This document shows positions 1-10,369 of a stretch of 64,000 bases of DNA, piece after piece. This DNA is from DASRDR01 sp035550795 (GTDB lineage Bacteria; Methylomirabilota; Methylomirabilia; Rokubacteriales; DASRDR01). Below the pieces are notes generated by a model that searched no databases, was not told the DNA's origin, and was given only the letters and a program-made list of their open reading frames with translations. Each line of letters starts with the position of its first letter. The stretch's first letter is position 1. Where the stretch lies: positions 3,720 to 67,719 of the forward strand of contig DASZOL010000049.1 of NCBI GenBank assembly GCA_035550795.1, given 5' to 3'. Both the position numbers and the translations under genes were made by a program.

Positions 1-2
1 TC

Positions 3-80
3 GCGGTGGACCACCGGGTCGAGCGGGCCGGCTGCGCCCTGGCCGCCGTCGCGCTCCTCTCGGAGGACGACCTGCTGTAG
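3..80 (+). CDS. C-terminal end of an unidentified protein (gene runs off the left edge)
   Basis: An open frame enters from the left edge and ends at TAG 78-80. It gives 25 residues ending VERAGCALAAVALLSEDDLL. The Ala/Leu-rich amphipathic tail and GC-rich codon use match the neighbouring real genes, and no other frame is open over this stretch. The rest of the gene lies outside the window, so no function can be assigned. It points the same way as the following ureohydrolase gene, 65 bases downstream. Confidence 0.5.
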   Translation, partial: AVDHRVERAGCALAAVALLSEDDLL

Positions 81-145
81 GGCGCCGCGCCGGCGCGCCA
101 CCCGCCGAATCCGCGGACCCGGCCGACCGACCGTCGCCTTCGACC

Positions 146-1015
146 ATGGCTCTCACCCCCGCGCGCCCGCGCTTCCTGTCCGCCCGCCCGGACGCCGCCG
201 GAGCGGACGTCGTCCTCTACGGCGTCCCGTTCGAGGGCCGGGTCAACCAGCGCAAGGGGGCGTTCCAGGGCCCCGCGGAGATCCGCCGCGCGTCCGATCT
301 GATCGAGACCTACGTCCCCCGGCTCGGCGCCGATCTCGCGAGCCTGGCGCTGGCGGACGCCGGCGACGTCCCGGTGCCGGACCTCTCGCCCCGCGAGGCC
401 CTCCAGGCAGCGGCGGCGGAGCTCCGGCTGACGCTCACGCCGGCCCAGCGCTGGGTCCTCCTGGGCGGAGACCACACCACGACCGCCGCCACCGTCGAGG
501 TGGCCCTCGAGCACTACCCGGATCTCCGCGTCGTCCAGTTCGACGCCCACCCGGACCTGCGCGGGGAATACCTCGGCGAGCCCTGGAACTACGCCTCCGC
601 GATGACGCGCGTCCTCGACCACCTGGGTCCCGACCGCCTCTATCAGATCGGTCTTCGCACCGGCGACCGCGAGGAATGGGAGCCGCCCCGCGGGACGCAC
701 GTCTTTCCGGGGTGGACGGGACCGGCGGCGGCCGCGGCGGCGGCGATCGCGGGACCGCTGGCGGCGCAGCCGCTCTACGTGACGATCGACATCGACGTCC
801 TTGACCCGGCAATCGCCCCCGGCACCGGCGCACCCGAGCCGGGCGGCATCACCGTGCCGGACCTCCTCGCCGCGCTCGGGCACCTCGGCGCCGCGCGCGT
901 GATCGGCTTCGACGTGGTCGAGGTCTCGCCGCGCTGGGATCCGTCGGGGCGCACCGCGATCACGGCGGCCGCGATCGTCCGGGACGCGATCCTCACGTGG
1001 TGGGCGCCGCGTTGA
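146..1015 (+). CDS. Arginase/agmatinase-family ureohydrolase
   Basis: A 289-residue cytosolic enzyme of the arginase/agmatinase/formimidoylglutamase fold, which uses a binuclear Mn centre to hydrolyse a guanidino group. All metal-ligand motifs are visible: GGDH (107-110), DAHPD (133-137), DIDVLDP (215-221) and the PGTGAPEPGG loop just after it. Length fits agmatinases (about 290-310). Substrate is uncertain. The position where agmatinases usually carry the catalytic His of an HASP-type segment reads WNYAS, with Tyr149. ATG 146 is the only sensible start; no clear Shine-Dalgarno is seen. The last 19 bases overlap the next methyltransferase gene, suggesting co-translation. Ureohydrolase family membership is firm; calling it agmatinase would be inference. 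Confidence 0.88.
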   Translation: MALTPARPRFLSARPDAAGADVVLYGVPFEGRVNQRKGAFQGPAEIRRASDLIETYVPRLGADLASLALADAGDVPVPDLSPREALQAAAAELRLTLTPAQRWVLLGGDHTTTAATVEVALEHYPDLRVVQFDAHPDLRGEYLGEPWNYASAMTRVLDHLGPDRLYQIGLRTGDREEWEPPRGTHVFPGWTGPAAAAAAAIAGPLAAQPLYVTIDIDVLDPAIAPGTGAPEPGGITVPDLLAALGHLGAARVIGFDVVEVSPRWDPSGRTAITAAAIVRDAILTWWAPR

Positions 1016-1803
1016 CGACGGACGGACGGGCGCCCCGCCGGGCCGCGCCCTACGCCGCCCCGCTCTACTACCACATCGCGTTCGAGCTCAACCGGAAGGT
1101 CGAGACGGACTTTCTCGTCGCGTGCTTCCGGAAGTACGCGCGGCGCCCGGTCCGCCACGTCCTCGACGTGGCATGCGGGACCGGCCACCACAGCCTGCGG
1201 CTGGCCCGGCGCGGCTACCGGGTGACGGCCATGGACCTCTCGGCCCCCTCCATCGCGTTTCTCCGGGCGGAGGCCGAGCGCCTGGGACTCGGCGTCAGGG
1301 CCGTCGTCGGCGACATGACCGACTTTCGGCTGCCCGACCCGGTGGACGCGGCGATCTGCATGCAGGACTCCCAGGGGCACCTCCTCGAGACCGCCGCGCT
1401 CGTCGCCCACCTCCGGGCGGTGCGGCGGAACGTGCGCCCCGGCGGCATCTACGTGTTCGACCGGATGGTGCCCAACGGGTGGAGCCCGGGGGCACGCTGG
1501 ACCTGGACGCGCCGCCGGCGCGGGATCACCGTGCGGGCCACCTTCCAGACCCTGCTCGACTACGACGTCTCCCGCCAGGTCTGCCAGGAGGTCATGCGGT
1601 TCGACATCAGCGAGCGGGGGCGCCACCGCGTCGTGGTCCAGCGGCACCCGACCCGCATCGTCTTCCCGCAGGAGCTGCGGGCCCTTGTCGACCTGGCCGG
1701 GAGCTGGGAGTTCTGCGGGTGGTTCTCGAACTTCAGCCTGAGACGCCCTCTCGAGAAGAACGCCGCGGCGCTCGTGATGATCACGGTGCTGCGCGCGGCC
1801 TGA
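997..1803 (+). CDS. Class I SAM-dependent methyltransferase
   Basis: A 268-residue soluble protein with a classical Rossmann SAM-binding core. Motif I is VLDVACGTGHHS near residue 50, followed by an acidic loop ending strand 2 (VTAMDLS) and a motif III-like GDMTDF segment. The C-terminal half (PTRIVFPQEL, LVDLAGSWEFCGWF) resembles the substrate cap of small-molecule methyltransferases of the Methyltransf_25 type. The start is GTG 997, overlapping the ureohydrolase stop by 19 bases; GTG 1000 directly follows and could also be used. The substrate cannot be told. The overlap suggests a shared transcript with the upstream ureohydrolase. Confidence 0.85.
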   Translation: MVGAALTTDGRAPRRAAPYAAPLYYHIAFELNRKVETDFLVACFRKYARRPVRHVLDVACGTGHHSLRLARRGYRVTAMDLSAPSIAFLRAEAERLGLGVRAVVGDMTDFRLPDPVDAAICMQDSQGHLLETAALVAHLRAVRRNVRPGGIYVFDRMVPNGWSPGARWTWTRRRRGITVRATFQTLLDYDVSRQVCQEVMRFDISERGRHRVVVQRHPTRIVFPQELRALVDLAGSWEFCGWFSNFSLRRPLEKNAAALVMITVLRAA

Positions 1804-1849
1804 AGGGGTCCGACCTTGACGCCCTGACGCGGGGGCGCATCCTGACCCC

Positions 1850-3034
1850 GTGACCCGGCTCGTACTCCGTCCCCAGCGCGAGGCGCGGACCCGTGGGGGC
1901 CATCCCTGGGTCTACCGGGCCGACGTGGCCCGGCTGGACGGCGCCTGGCGGGACGACGAGGCGGTGACCGTCTGCGCCGCGGACGGCCGCGTCCTCGGGC
2001 GCGGCTTCTACAATCCGCGTCCCCAGATCGTATGCCGCCTCGTGACGCGGCACGACGAGGTCGTCGACGACGCCTTCCTGCGGCGGCGCGTCCAGACGGC
2101 CTGGGCGTTCCGCGAGACGCTGGCCTACGACGGCGACGCGGGGCGCGTCGTCTTCGGCGAGGGCGACATGCTGCCGGGTCTCGTGGTGGACCGCTACGGA
2201 GACGTCCTGGTCCTCCAGGCGCTGACGCGCGGGATCGCGGCGCGCGCGGACCGCATCGCCGAGCTGGCGGCGGAGGTCTCCGGCGCACGCGCCGTCTACC
2301 GGCGCGGGGACCCCACCGCCGCCGCGATCGAGGGGTTCGAGGACGCGAGCGGCTGGCTCCTGGGCCGGGGAGACCCCGCGGTCGAGATCCGCGAGGGTCC
2401 GTGCCGCTTCCGGGTCGACATCGAGGGCGGCCAGAAGACCGGCTTCTACCTGGACCAGCGGGAGAACCGCGCCGCGGTCGCAGGGCGCGCGGCCGGCCGC
2501 GCGGTGCTGGACGTCTTCGCCTACACCGGGGCGTTCGCCGCGTGGGCGCTCCGCAGCGGCGCGGCCTCCGTGCTCGCGCTCGACAGCTCCGGCGCCGCCT
2601 GCGCGCAGGCCGCCACGCACCTGGCGGCGAACGTCCCGCCCGGAGGCGCCCCGCCGCACGACGTGATCGAGGCCAACGCCTTCGACGCCCTGCGCGCCTT
2701 CGAGCGGGAGGGCCGCCGCTTCGACCTCGTCATCCTCGACCCGCCGCCGTTCACCCGCCGTCGGACCGCCGTCGACGCGGCGCTCCGCGGCTACAAGGAG
2801 ATCAACCTGCGGGCGCTGCGCTGCCTCCGCGCGGGCGGGCTGCTCGCCACTTTCTCCTGCTCCCACCACGTGAGCGGCGCTCTCTTCGAGGACGTCTGCC
2901 GGGCGGCGGTCGAGGACGTGGGGCGCCCGGTGCGCCTCGCCGCACGCTTTGGCCAGGCGCGGGACCACCCGGTGCTCCTGGCCGTGCCCGAGACGCGCTA
3001 CCTCACGGGGCTCTTCCTGGAGGCGCTCGAATAG
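1850..3034 (+). CDS. rlmI: RlmI-type 23S rRNA cytosine-C5 methyltransferase
   Basis: A 394-residue protein with the domain order of the RlmI/RlmK N-terminal family. An N-terminal PUA RNA-binding domain (about 1-75) includes TRGGHPWVYRADV. A linker holds GGQKTGFYLDQRENR, and a Rossmann methylase domain carries motif I VLDVFAYTGAFA (about 217-228) and the catalytic-loop motif LDPPPF (about 300), followed by SCSHH. The family member RlmI makes m5C1962 in E. coli 23S rRNA. The start is GTG 1850, 46 bases after the preceding methyltransferase. It ends 13 bases from the convergent DedA gene. Orthology to RlmI rather than another PUA-methylase is likely but not proven. Confidence 0.85.
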   Translation: MTRLVLRPQREARTRGGHPWVYRADVARLDGAWRDDEAVTVCAADGRVLGRGFYNPRPQIVCRLVTRHDEVVDDAFLRRRVQTAWAFRETLAYDGDAGRVVFGEGDMLPGLVVDRYGDVLVLQALTRGIAARADRIAELAAEVSGARAVYRRGDPTAAAIEGFEDASGWLLGRGDPAVEIREGPCRFRVDIEGGQKTGFYLDQRENRAAVAGRAAGRAVLDVFAYTGAFAAWALRSGAASVLALDSSGAACAQAATHLAANVPPGGAPPHDVIEANAFDALRAFEREGRRFDLVILDPPPFTRRRTAVDAALRGYKEINLRALRCLRAGGLLATFSCSHHVSGALFEDVCRAAVEDVGRPVRLAARFGQARDHPVLLAVPETRYLTGLFLEALE

Positions 3035-3047
3035 GCCGGGCCGGCGG

Positions 3048-3680
3048 TCACGAGCTCGTCGAGCGCCGGGCCCGGGCTCGATAGAAGAAGAGCAGCCCGC
3101 CCGCGACGAGGCCAGCCACGACGACCCCGAAGGCGACGGCGTTGTACCCCATCAGCATCTGCTTCGCCCAGTCCAGGTGCGTGCCGGCGACGACGCCGAG
3201 CCCGACGACGAGCGCGTTCCAGGCGACCACGGAGAGACCCGCCCAACAGAGAACCTTCGAGGCCGAGAAGCGGGCCAGCCCCGCGGCCGGCATGACCAGC
3301 GCACGGATCCCGGGGAAGAAGCGGGAGATCGCCACCGCCGGCACGCCGTAACGGGCGAACCAGCCCTCCAGCTGCGCCAGCCGCCGGTCCGCCCGGCAGA
3401 AGCGCCCGAACCGCCCCAGGAAGAGCGCCGGGCCCCAGCGCCGGGCGAGCCAGAAGGTCGCCATCACGCCTGACTGGGTCCCCGCGATCGCGACGGCCAG
3501 GACGACCCCGCGATCGAGCTGACCCCGCCCGGCAAGAAAGCCCGCATAGACCGCGATGACGTCGGCGGGCCACGGGGGAAAGAAGCTCTCCAGGACGCAG
3601 CTGAGGAAGACGATCGCGTAGATGGCGAAGGGCTGGATGCCGGGGTCGAGCACGAACTCGGCCAGCCGGTCGAGGCTCAT
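3048..3680 (-). CDS. DedA-family (VTT domain) integral membrane protein
   Basis: A 210-residue polytopic membrane protein of the DedA/SNARE-associated (VTT) family, known or proposed lipid flippases that recycle undecaprenyl phosphate or phosphatidylethanolamine. Family marks are ESFFPPWPADVIAVYAGFLA (about 42-61), GTQSGVMATFWLARRWG, and the signature RFFPGIRALVMPAAGL with its conserved Arg residues. A basic tail, YRARARRST, ends the protein. ATG 3680 is clear. The gene is the third of an alaS-lipoprotein-dedA run on the minus strand, 18 bases after the lipoprotein stop. Confidence 0.85.
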   Translation of the reverse strand: MSLDRLAEFVLDPGIQPFAIYAIVFLSCVLESFFPPWPADVIAVYAGFLAGRGQLDRGVVLAVAIAGTQSGVMATFWLARRWGPALFLGRFGRFCRADRRLAQLEGWFARYGVPAVAISRFFPGIRALVMPAAGLARFSASKVLCWAGLSVVAWNALVVGLGVVAGTHLDWAKQMLMGYNAVAFGVVVAGLVAGGLLFFYRARARRSTSS

Positions 3681-3698
3681 GACGGCGCGGCGGCGGCG

Positions 3699-4427
3699 CT
3701 ACGCGCCGGGGGACCCTCCCTCCCGCTCGACCTCGAACGAGAGGGTCAGGACGCGCGGCGGCATCTCTCCCAGCCGATGGTGGAACTCGAGCGCCAGCCT
3801 GCGCGCGGCGCCGCGCAGTCGCGCGAAGTAGACGAAGCCCTCGATCCGCGCGCCCGGCTGGAGCGTGCCCATGGGCAGCGCCCGGAGGTAGAGGTCCCCG
3901 AGATACGCAGGCCCGGGATAGTACCAGGGCCGGCCGTACCAGCCCGGCCAGCCGTACCAGCCGTACCGGTCCCACCACCAGTCGGACGGGTCGGGGAGCA
4001 CTCGCCGGTGGAGGATGGGGGGCGGCGATCCGACGGCCGCCAGGCGCACCTCCTCTCCCGCGCGCCATCGGAGGATACGCTCGACCTCGGCGGGGGGAAG
4101 CGCGGTGTACTGGTAGCGGGAGTCGTCGAAGAGCCGGAAGCCGGTGTAGTCGTACTCGAGCGGGTGGGTAGCCCCGTTGGACAGGCTGACGAGGAACGGG
4201 GTCACGTAGTCACCGAGGTCCCAGGGACTCCCGCGCCAGGCTGACGGCCGCACCGTCACCTCGACGCCCTCCGCGGCGACGCTGGCGGTCTGGAGATCGG
4301 CATCGATCCGGACGCCCGGGGCCGGGACCGGCACGATCCGGGGCGCCGCGCACCCCGCGATGACCGCCGCGATGAGCCCGACGACGACGCGGGGCCGGGA
4401 CGCGAGGGCTCCCCGCAGCCGCTTCAC
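3699..4427 (-). CDS. Aromatic-rich putative lipoprotein
   Basis: A 242-residue exported protein of unknown function. The N-terminus has a basic region, a hydrophobic stretch and a lipobox ending VIAGC with Cys26, so lipid anchoring is expected. The middle carries an unusual run dense in Trp, Tyr, Gly and Pro (WWWDRYGWYGWPGWYG, then RPWYYPGPAYLGDLY). Around it are beta-rich segments such as NGATHPLEYDYTGFRLFDDS and GARIEGFVYFARL, which suggest a beta-sandwich. The start is GTG 4427, six bases after the alaS stop, so it is probably cotranscribed with alaS. I do not recognise the family; the Trp/Tyr loop could bind sugar or peptidoglycan, but that is speculation. Confidence 0.78.
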   Translation of the reverse strand: MKRLRGALASRPRVVVGLIAAVIAGCAAPRIVPVPAPGVRIDADLQTASVAAEGVEVTVRPSAWRGSPWDLGDYVTPFLVSLSNGATHPLEYDYTGFRLFDDSRYQYTALPPAEVERILRWRAGEEVRLAAVGSPPPILHRRVLPDPSDWWWDRYGWYGWPGWYGRPWYYPGPAYLGDLYLRALPMGTLQPGARIEGFVYFARLRGAARRLALEFHHRLGEMPPRVLTLSFEVEREGGSPGA

Positions 4428-4433
4428 GATCCG

Positions 4434-7124
<2,691 letters not shown>

Positions 7125-7133
7125 AGGAGCCTC

Positions 7134-7142
7134 ATGATACCA
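7134..7142 (-). promoter_or_regulatory. Extended -10 promoter element of alaS
   Basis: Read on the minus strand the bases are TGGTATCAT, a TGn extension plus a good -10 hexamer. It ends nine bases before the alaS ATG, so the transcript would begin at or a few bases before the start codon. No convincing -35 is visible in the GC-rich upstream DNA. Confidence 0.5.
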
Positions 7143-7226
7143 TCGGCCACCCGCCGGCCCGGGATCCGCGCCCGCGCGGGCGTGCGCGGCGCACGGCTCC
7201 GGCGGCGGGCGGTCTGGCGGTCTGGC

Positions 7227-7552
7227 GTGGCCAAGATCGAGAAGCTCCCCCGCTCGTTCCGGGTCACGGACGGCCGGCGGTTCCGGCCCGGGGACACCCG
7301 GGGCTCGAGGACATGATCCGTCACACCAGCGCGCCGCATGCCCCGTGGCACGTCGTGCCCACCGACCACAAGTGGTTCACGCGCCTGGTGGTCGTCTCGG
7401 CGATCATCGACACGCTCCGGGCGCTCGACCTGGCGTTCCCGCGGATCGAGGCCGGAAAGGAGAAGGACCTCGAAGCCGCGCGGCTAGCCCTGGCCAGCGG
7501 GCCCGGGCCGGCTGCCGCTCAGCCGGGCCGGCGACGCCGGGGATCGGCGTAG
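7227..7552 (+). pseudogene. ppk2: Remnant of a polyphosphate kinase 2 (PPK2) gene, centre deleted
   Basis: Two pieces of a PPK2-like protein lie side by side in different frames. GTG 7227 opens a short frame whose product includes SFRVTDGRRFRPGDT, like the first residues of PPK2 enzymes, and stops at TGA 7314-7316. From ATG 7313 a second frame reads MIRHTSAPHAPWHVVPTDHK and continues WFTRLVVVSAIIDTLRALDL, the well-conserved C-terminal end of PPK2. The roughly 200 residues between them, including both Walker motifs and the lid, are missing. The second frame then runs on to a late stop inside the 3' end of the MFS gene. The locus cannot encode an active kinase. The C-terminal match is strong; the N-terminal match is shorter. 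Confidence 0.72.
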
Positions 7553-8814
7553 ACGTTGCGGCCGCGGGTCTCTCGGAAGAACAGGGAGACGAGGGCGGCG
7601 CCGAGGATGAGGAGCGCGGACGCGGCGAAGCTCGCCCGGTACGCCCCGACCGGATAGACCCGGGCGCCCCCGGCCATGGCGCCGGCCCAGCGGGCGTCGA
7701 GCAGGGCGCCGAGGGGACCCTGGGTCAGCGCGGCGCCGACGAACCCCCCGAGGTTCACCGCCGCCACGGCGATGCCCGCGAGGTGCGGCGGGTTGACCTC
7801 GCGTCCGAGCGGCCAGGTCAGCACGAACGCCCCGCCCACCAGGCCCATTGCGAAGAGCAGGCCGTAGAGGCCCCACAGCGGCAGGCCCCCGAGGGTCAGG
7901 ACGAAGAGGAGCCAGGCGACGAACTGCGCGACCGTCAGGACCGTGTAGGGCAGCCGCCGCCGGCGCAGCAGGCGGTCCGAGATGAAGCCGGTCAGCGGCC
8001 CCGCGACGAGCAAGGCCAGCGACGGTGCCGTCGCGAAGAGCGCCGCGTCCGCCATGCCGAGGCCGTAGAGGTCACGGAGGCACGGCACGATCCAGAAGAG
8101 GAGGTTGTTCGTCGCCGAGTAGAGGAAGAAGAACGCGAGAAAGGGAGGCCAGGTGTGGGGATTGCCGAGCACCTGGCCCAGCCCCGCGAAGACCGCGGAC
8201 CAGCCGGCAGGGAGCGCCGCAGCGCCCGGGTGATCGGAGGGCTGGTCGCGGACGAACGCCAGGCAGAGCGCGGCGCCGACGAGCGTCACGGCGCCCACGA
8301 GGGCCAGCGCGCCGCGCCAGTCGAAGCGGGCCGCGAGCCAGGCCAGGGGCACGGTTCCGACCAGGCCGCCGAGGACGCCCGCCGAGGCGGTCGCCGCCGA
8401 GAGCGTGGCGAAGTACGACGTCGGGAACCACGCCGCGGCGATCTTGAGCGCGCCGACGAACATGACGGAGGCGCCGCCGCCGACCAGGAACCGCCCGACG
8501 AACAGGAGGGTCGCCCCCGGGGCGAGCGCCATGAGGAAGGTCCCGGCGCCCATCACCAGGCCGCCCGCCGCCACGACCCATCGCACCCCCCACCGATCCA
8601 GGAGGACACCGGCGGGGATCATCAGGCCCGCGTAGGCGTAGAAGTACGCCGCCGAGAGGAGGCCGATGATGGCGCCCGTCGCGCCGAAGGCCTGCATCAG
8701 CTCCTTCGCGAACACGCCGGGCGCAGCACGATGGAAGAACGCGAAGAGAAACAGAAAGGTGGGAATGCCCCAGGCGAGCCACGCGCGTGCGCCGGGGCGG
8801 GCCGGGCCCGTCAC
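7519..8814 (-). CDS. Major facilitator superfamily transporter
   Basis: A 431-residue, about 12-helix MFS permease of the inner membrane. The region after TM2 has the MFS loop signature (LLDRWGVRWVVAAGGLVMGA). The second half has a related loop (FISDRLLRRRRLPYTVLTV), and the tail is basic (RETRGRNVYADPRRRRPG). The general sequence style recalls the anion:cation symporter and nitrate/oxalate-like MFS groups, but no substrate can be named. The start was chosen at GTG 8814, just before the first hydrophobic segment (WLAWGIPTFLFLFAFF). A longer frame from TTG 8904 exists but overlaps the DinB gene by 47 bases and adds only a low-complexity leader. The 3' end overlaps the ppk2 remnant. Confidence 0.85.
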   Translation of the reverse strand: MTGPARPGARAWLAWGIPTFLFLFAFFHRAAPGVFAKELMQAFGATGAIIGLLSAAYFYAYAGLMIPAGVLLDRWGVRWVVAAGGLVMGAGTFLMALAPGATLLFVGRFLVGGGASVMFVGALKIAAAWFPTSYFATLSAATASAGVLGGLVGTVPLAWLAARFDWRGALALVGAVTLVGAALCLAFVRDQPSDHPGAAALPAGWSAVFAGLGQVLGNPHTWPPFLAFFFLYSATNNLLFWIVPCLRDLYGLGMADAALFATAPSLALLVAGPLTGFISDRLLRRRRLPYTVLTVAQFVAWLLFVLTLGGLPLWGLYGLLFAMGLVGGAFVLTWPLGREVNPPHLAGIAVAAVNLGGFVGAALTQGPLGALLDARWAGAMAGGARVYPVGAYRASFAASALLILGAALVSLFFRETRGRNVYADPRRRRPG

Positions 8815-8857
8815 GGCTCGCCGGGCGACGTGGGTGGGAGGCGCGCGGCCGCGCCGC

Positions 8858-9394
8858 TCAGCGAAGCGCAGGCCTGAGCTCGGGCGCGCCGCCCGAGGGC
8901 TCAAAGGGCGGCGGAGCGGCGCCGACCCGCGCGAGACGCAGCTGGCGGATCTGCGCGGCGTGCTCCTGCGTGTGGGCCGCGTGGAAGGCGAGCCAGCGCT
9001 CGATCGAGTACGGGCCCTCGTCGCTGTGGGTGCCCGCCCGGGCCCAGTCGTCCGCGGTCAGGCCGTCGAGCAGCTCGGCGGTCGTCACGTGCGCCGCCCG
9101 GATGGCGTCGAGGGCGGGCTCGATGGGCCGCGTCGCGTAGGCCAAACGCTCCCGGTACACCTCCTCGTCGAACGCCGGGATGGACGGCGCATCCTCCGTG
9201 AGGAGCCGGCGCAGCCGGACAGCCCCCGTCAGCTCGGCATCCTCCACGTGGTGGACCACGTCCCGGGCGCTCCACGCCTCGGGGGTCGGGCGCCAGTCGA
9301 GCTCGGCTGCGGTCGCGCCCGCGAGCGCGGCGACGAGCGCGCCGTGGCCCAGGCGGTATCGTGCGATCAACGCCGCCCGCTCGGCGCCCGTCAT
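8858..9394 (-). CDS. DinB-family protein, copy 1
   Basis: A 178-residue DinB/YfiT-like four-helix protein; the family contains metal-dependent thiol S-transferases and many enzymes of unknown role. Candidate metal ligands are His48/His49 in the DVVHHVEDAE segment and the His residues of the C-terminal HAAHTQEHAAQI helix. The start was set at ATG 9394 (MTGAERAALI), which aligns exactly with the start of the adjacent paralogue; the longer frame to 9517 adds a low-complexity Arg/Gly leader. The tail (GAAPPPFEPSGGAPELRPALR) is disordered-looking and absent from copy 2. It sits 58 bases downstream of copy 2, and the MFS gene follows. Confidence 0.8.
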   Translation of the reverse strand: MTGAERAALIARYRLGHGALVAALAGATAAELDWRPTPEAWSARDVVHHVEDAELTGAVRLRRLLTEDAPSIPAFDEEVYRERLAYATRPIEPALDAIRAAHVTTAELLDGLTADDWARAGTHSDEGPYSIERWLAFHAAHTQEHAAQIRQLRLARVGAAPPPFEPSGGAPELRPALR

Positions 9395-9452
9395 GGTCGT
9401 CGTCCTCTCACCTCGAGGGCCCGAGGCCTCGCCGCGCCCGCCCCGACGCGCG

Positions 9453-9938
9453 TCATCGCGGCCGGTCGGCCCAGCCCGCACGGTTCTTGCGGATCTGTTC
9501 GGCGTGGACGTAGGCATGGTCGGCGTAGATACGGAGCCACCCCTCGGCGGAGTACGGGCCGCTCTCGGTGTGCGTGCCGCTGCGCTGCCAGTCCGCCTCC
9601 GTCATCGAATCCAGGAGCTGCGCCGTGGTGGCCCGGGCCGCCTCGAATGCGCGGAGCGCGGGCTCCCACGGGCGCTCCTGGTACCGGAACCGCCGGGCAT
9701 AGTCCGCCTCGTCATATCCCTGGATCACCGGCCGGTCCTCGATGAGGAGGCGGCGGAGCCGGATGCCGGCGATCGTCTCGCTGTCCGCGAGATGGTGCAC
9801 GACCTCGCGCGCGCTCCACTCACCGGGAGCGGGCCGCCAGTCCCGCTCGTCGGCGGCAACGCCCGCCAACGCCCGCACCACCTCGTCGTACCCCGCCTTG
9901 TACGTGGCGATCAGGGTCTTCCGTTCCGTCGGGGTCAT
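9453..9938 (-). CDS. DinB-family protein, copy 2
   Basis: A 161-residue DinB-like four-helix protein with the same His positions as the neighbouring copy (EVVHHLADSE, His48/His49; and YADHAYVHAEQI). The two genes match over nearly their whole length, for example DWRP(T/A)P(E/G)(A/E)WSAR(D/E)VVHH, so they arose by tandem duplication. The start was chosen by the ribosome binding site. GGGAGG lies five bases before ATG 9938 but directly abuts the in-frame GTG 9944, making the ATG far more likely. The enzymatic role is unknown. Confidence 0.82.
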   Translation of the reverse strand: MTPTERKTLIATYKAGYDEVVRALAGVAADERDWRPAPGEWSAREVVHHLADSETIAGIRLRRLLIEDRPVIQGYDEADYARRFRYQERPWEPALRAFEAARATTAQLLDSMTEADWQRSGTHTESGPYSAEGWLRIYADHAYVHAEQIRKNRAGWADRPR

Positions 9939-9974
9939 GCGCACCTCCCGGGATCCGGTACGAGCGGGGCAGCG

Positions 9975-10322
9975 TCAGGGTGTGGCTCCGCCGTTGTCTC
10001 GCCCCCTGATGATCGCGTCGAGCCGGGCGATCAGCGCGCGGATGTCGGCCGACATGGCGCGGATCTCGGCCTGAGTCGCCTGCTGCCCTTCGCTCAGGAC
10101 GATCCGCGTCTCGCGGAGCTCGTCGTGCATGGCCTGCATCTGGGTCGTCAGGGTCTCGATCTGGGTCGTCAGGGTCTCGCCCATGACGCGCACGCCGTCG
10201 ACGAGCCGGTTGACACCGCCAACCAGGCCATTGACGCCCACGACCAGCCCGTTGACGCCGCCGACCATCGTGTCCATCTGCCGGGCCAGCTCGCGGAAGA
10301 CTTCACGATCCTCGGCATCCAT
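9975..10322 (-). CDS. Small heptad-repeat coiled-coil protein
   Basis: A 115-residue soluble protein with no recognised catalytic motif. Residues 21-41 form three seven-residue units (GGVNGLV, VGVNGLV, GGVNRLV). Residues 50-63 hold two more (TLTTQIE, TLTTQMQ) whose DNA is an almost perfect direct repeat near 10143-10180. The rest is a predicted long helix (MHDELRETRIVLSEGQQATQ). This looks like a coiled-coil oligomer. The ATG at 10322 is clear. It lies 47 bases downstream of recX and may share that transcript. Function unknown. Confidence 0.65.
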   Translation of the reverse strand: MDAEDREVFRELARQMDTMVGGVNGLVVGVNGLVGGVNRLVDGVRVMGETLTTQIETLTTQMQAMHDELRETRIVLSEGQQATQAEIRAMSADIRALIARLDAIIRGRDNGGATP

Positions 10323-10369
10323 GACTCACCCATCCACTCGACCATCAGCAGTCGGTCTCGACCGACGCC

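Noticed and set aside
7345..8877. 510-codon plus-strand frame over the MFS gene
   Set aside because: Low-complexity Arg/Glu/Gly sequence; the minus-strand MFS transporter is convincing.
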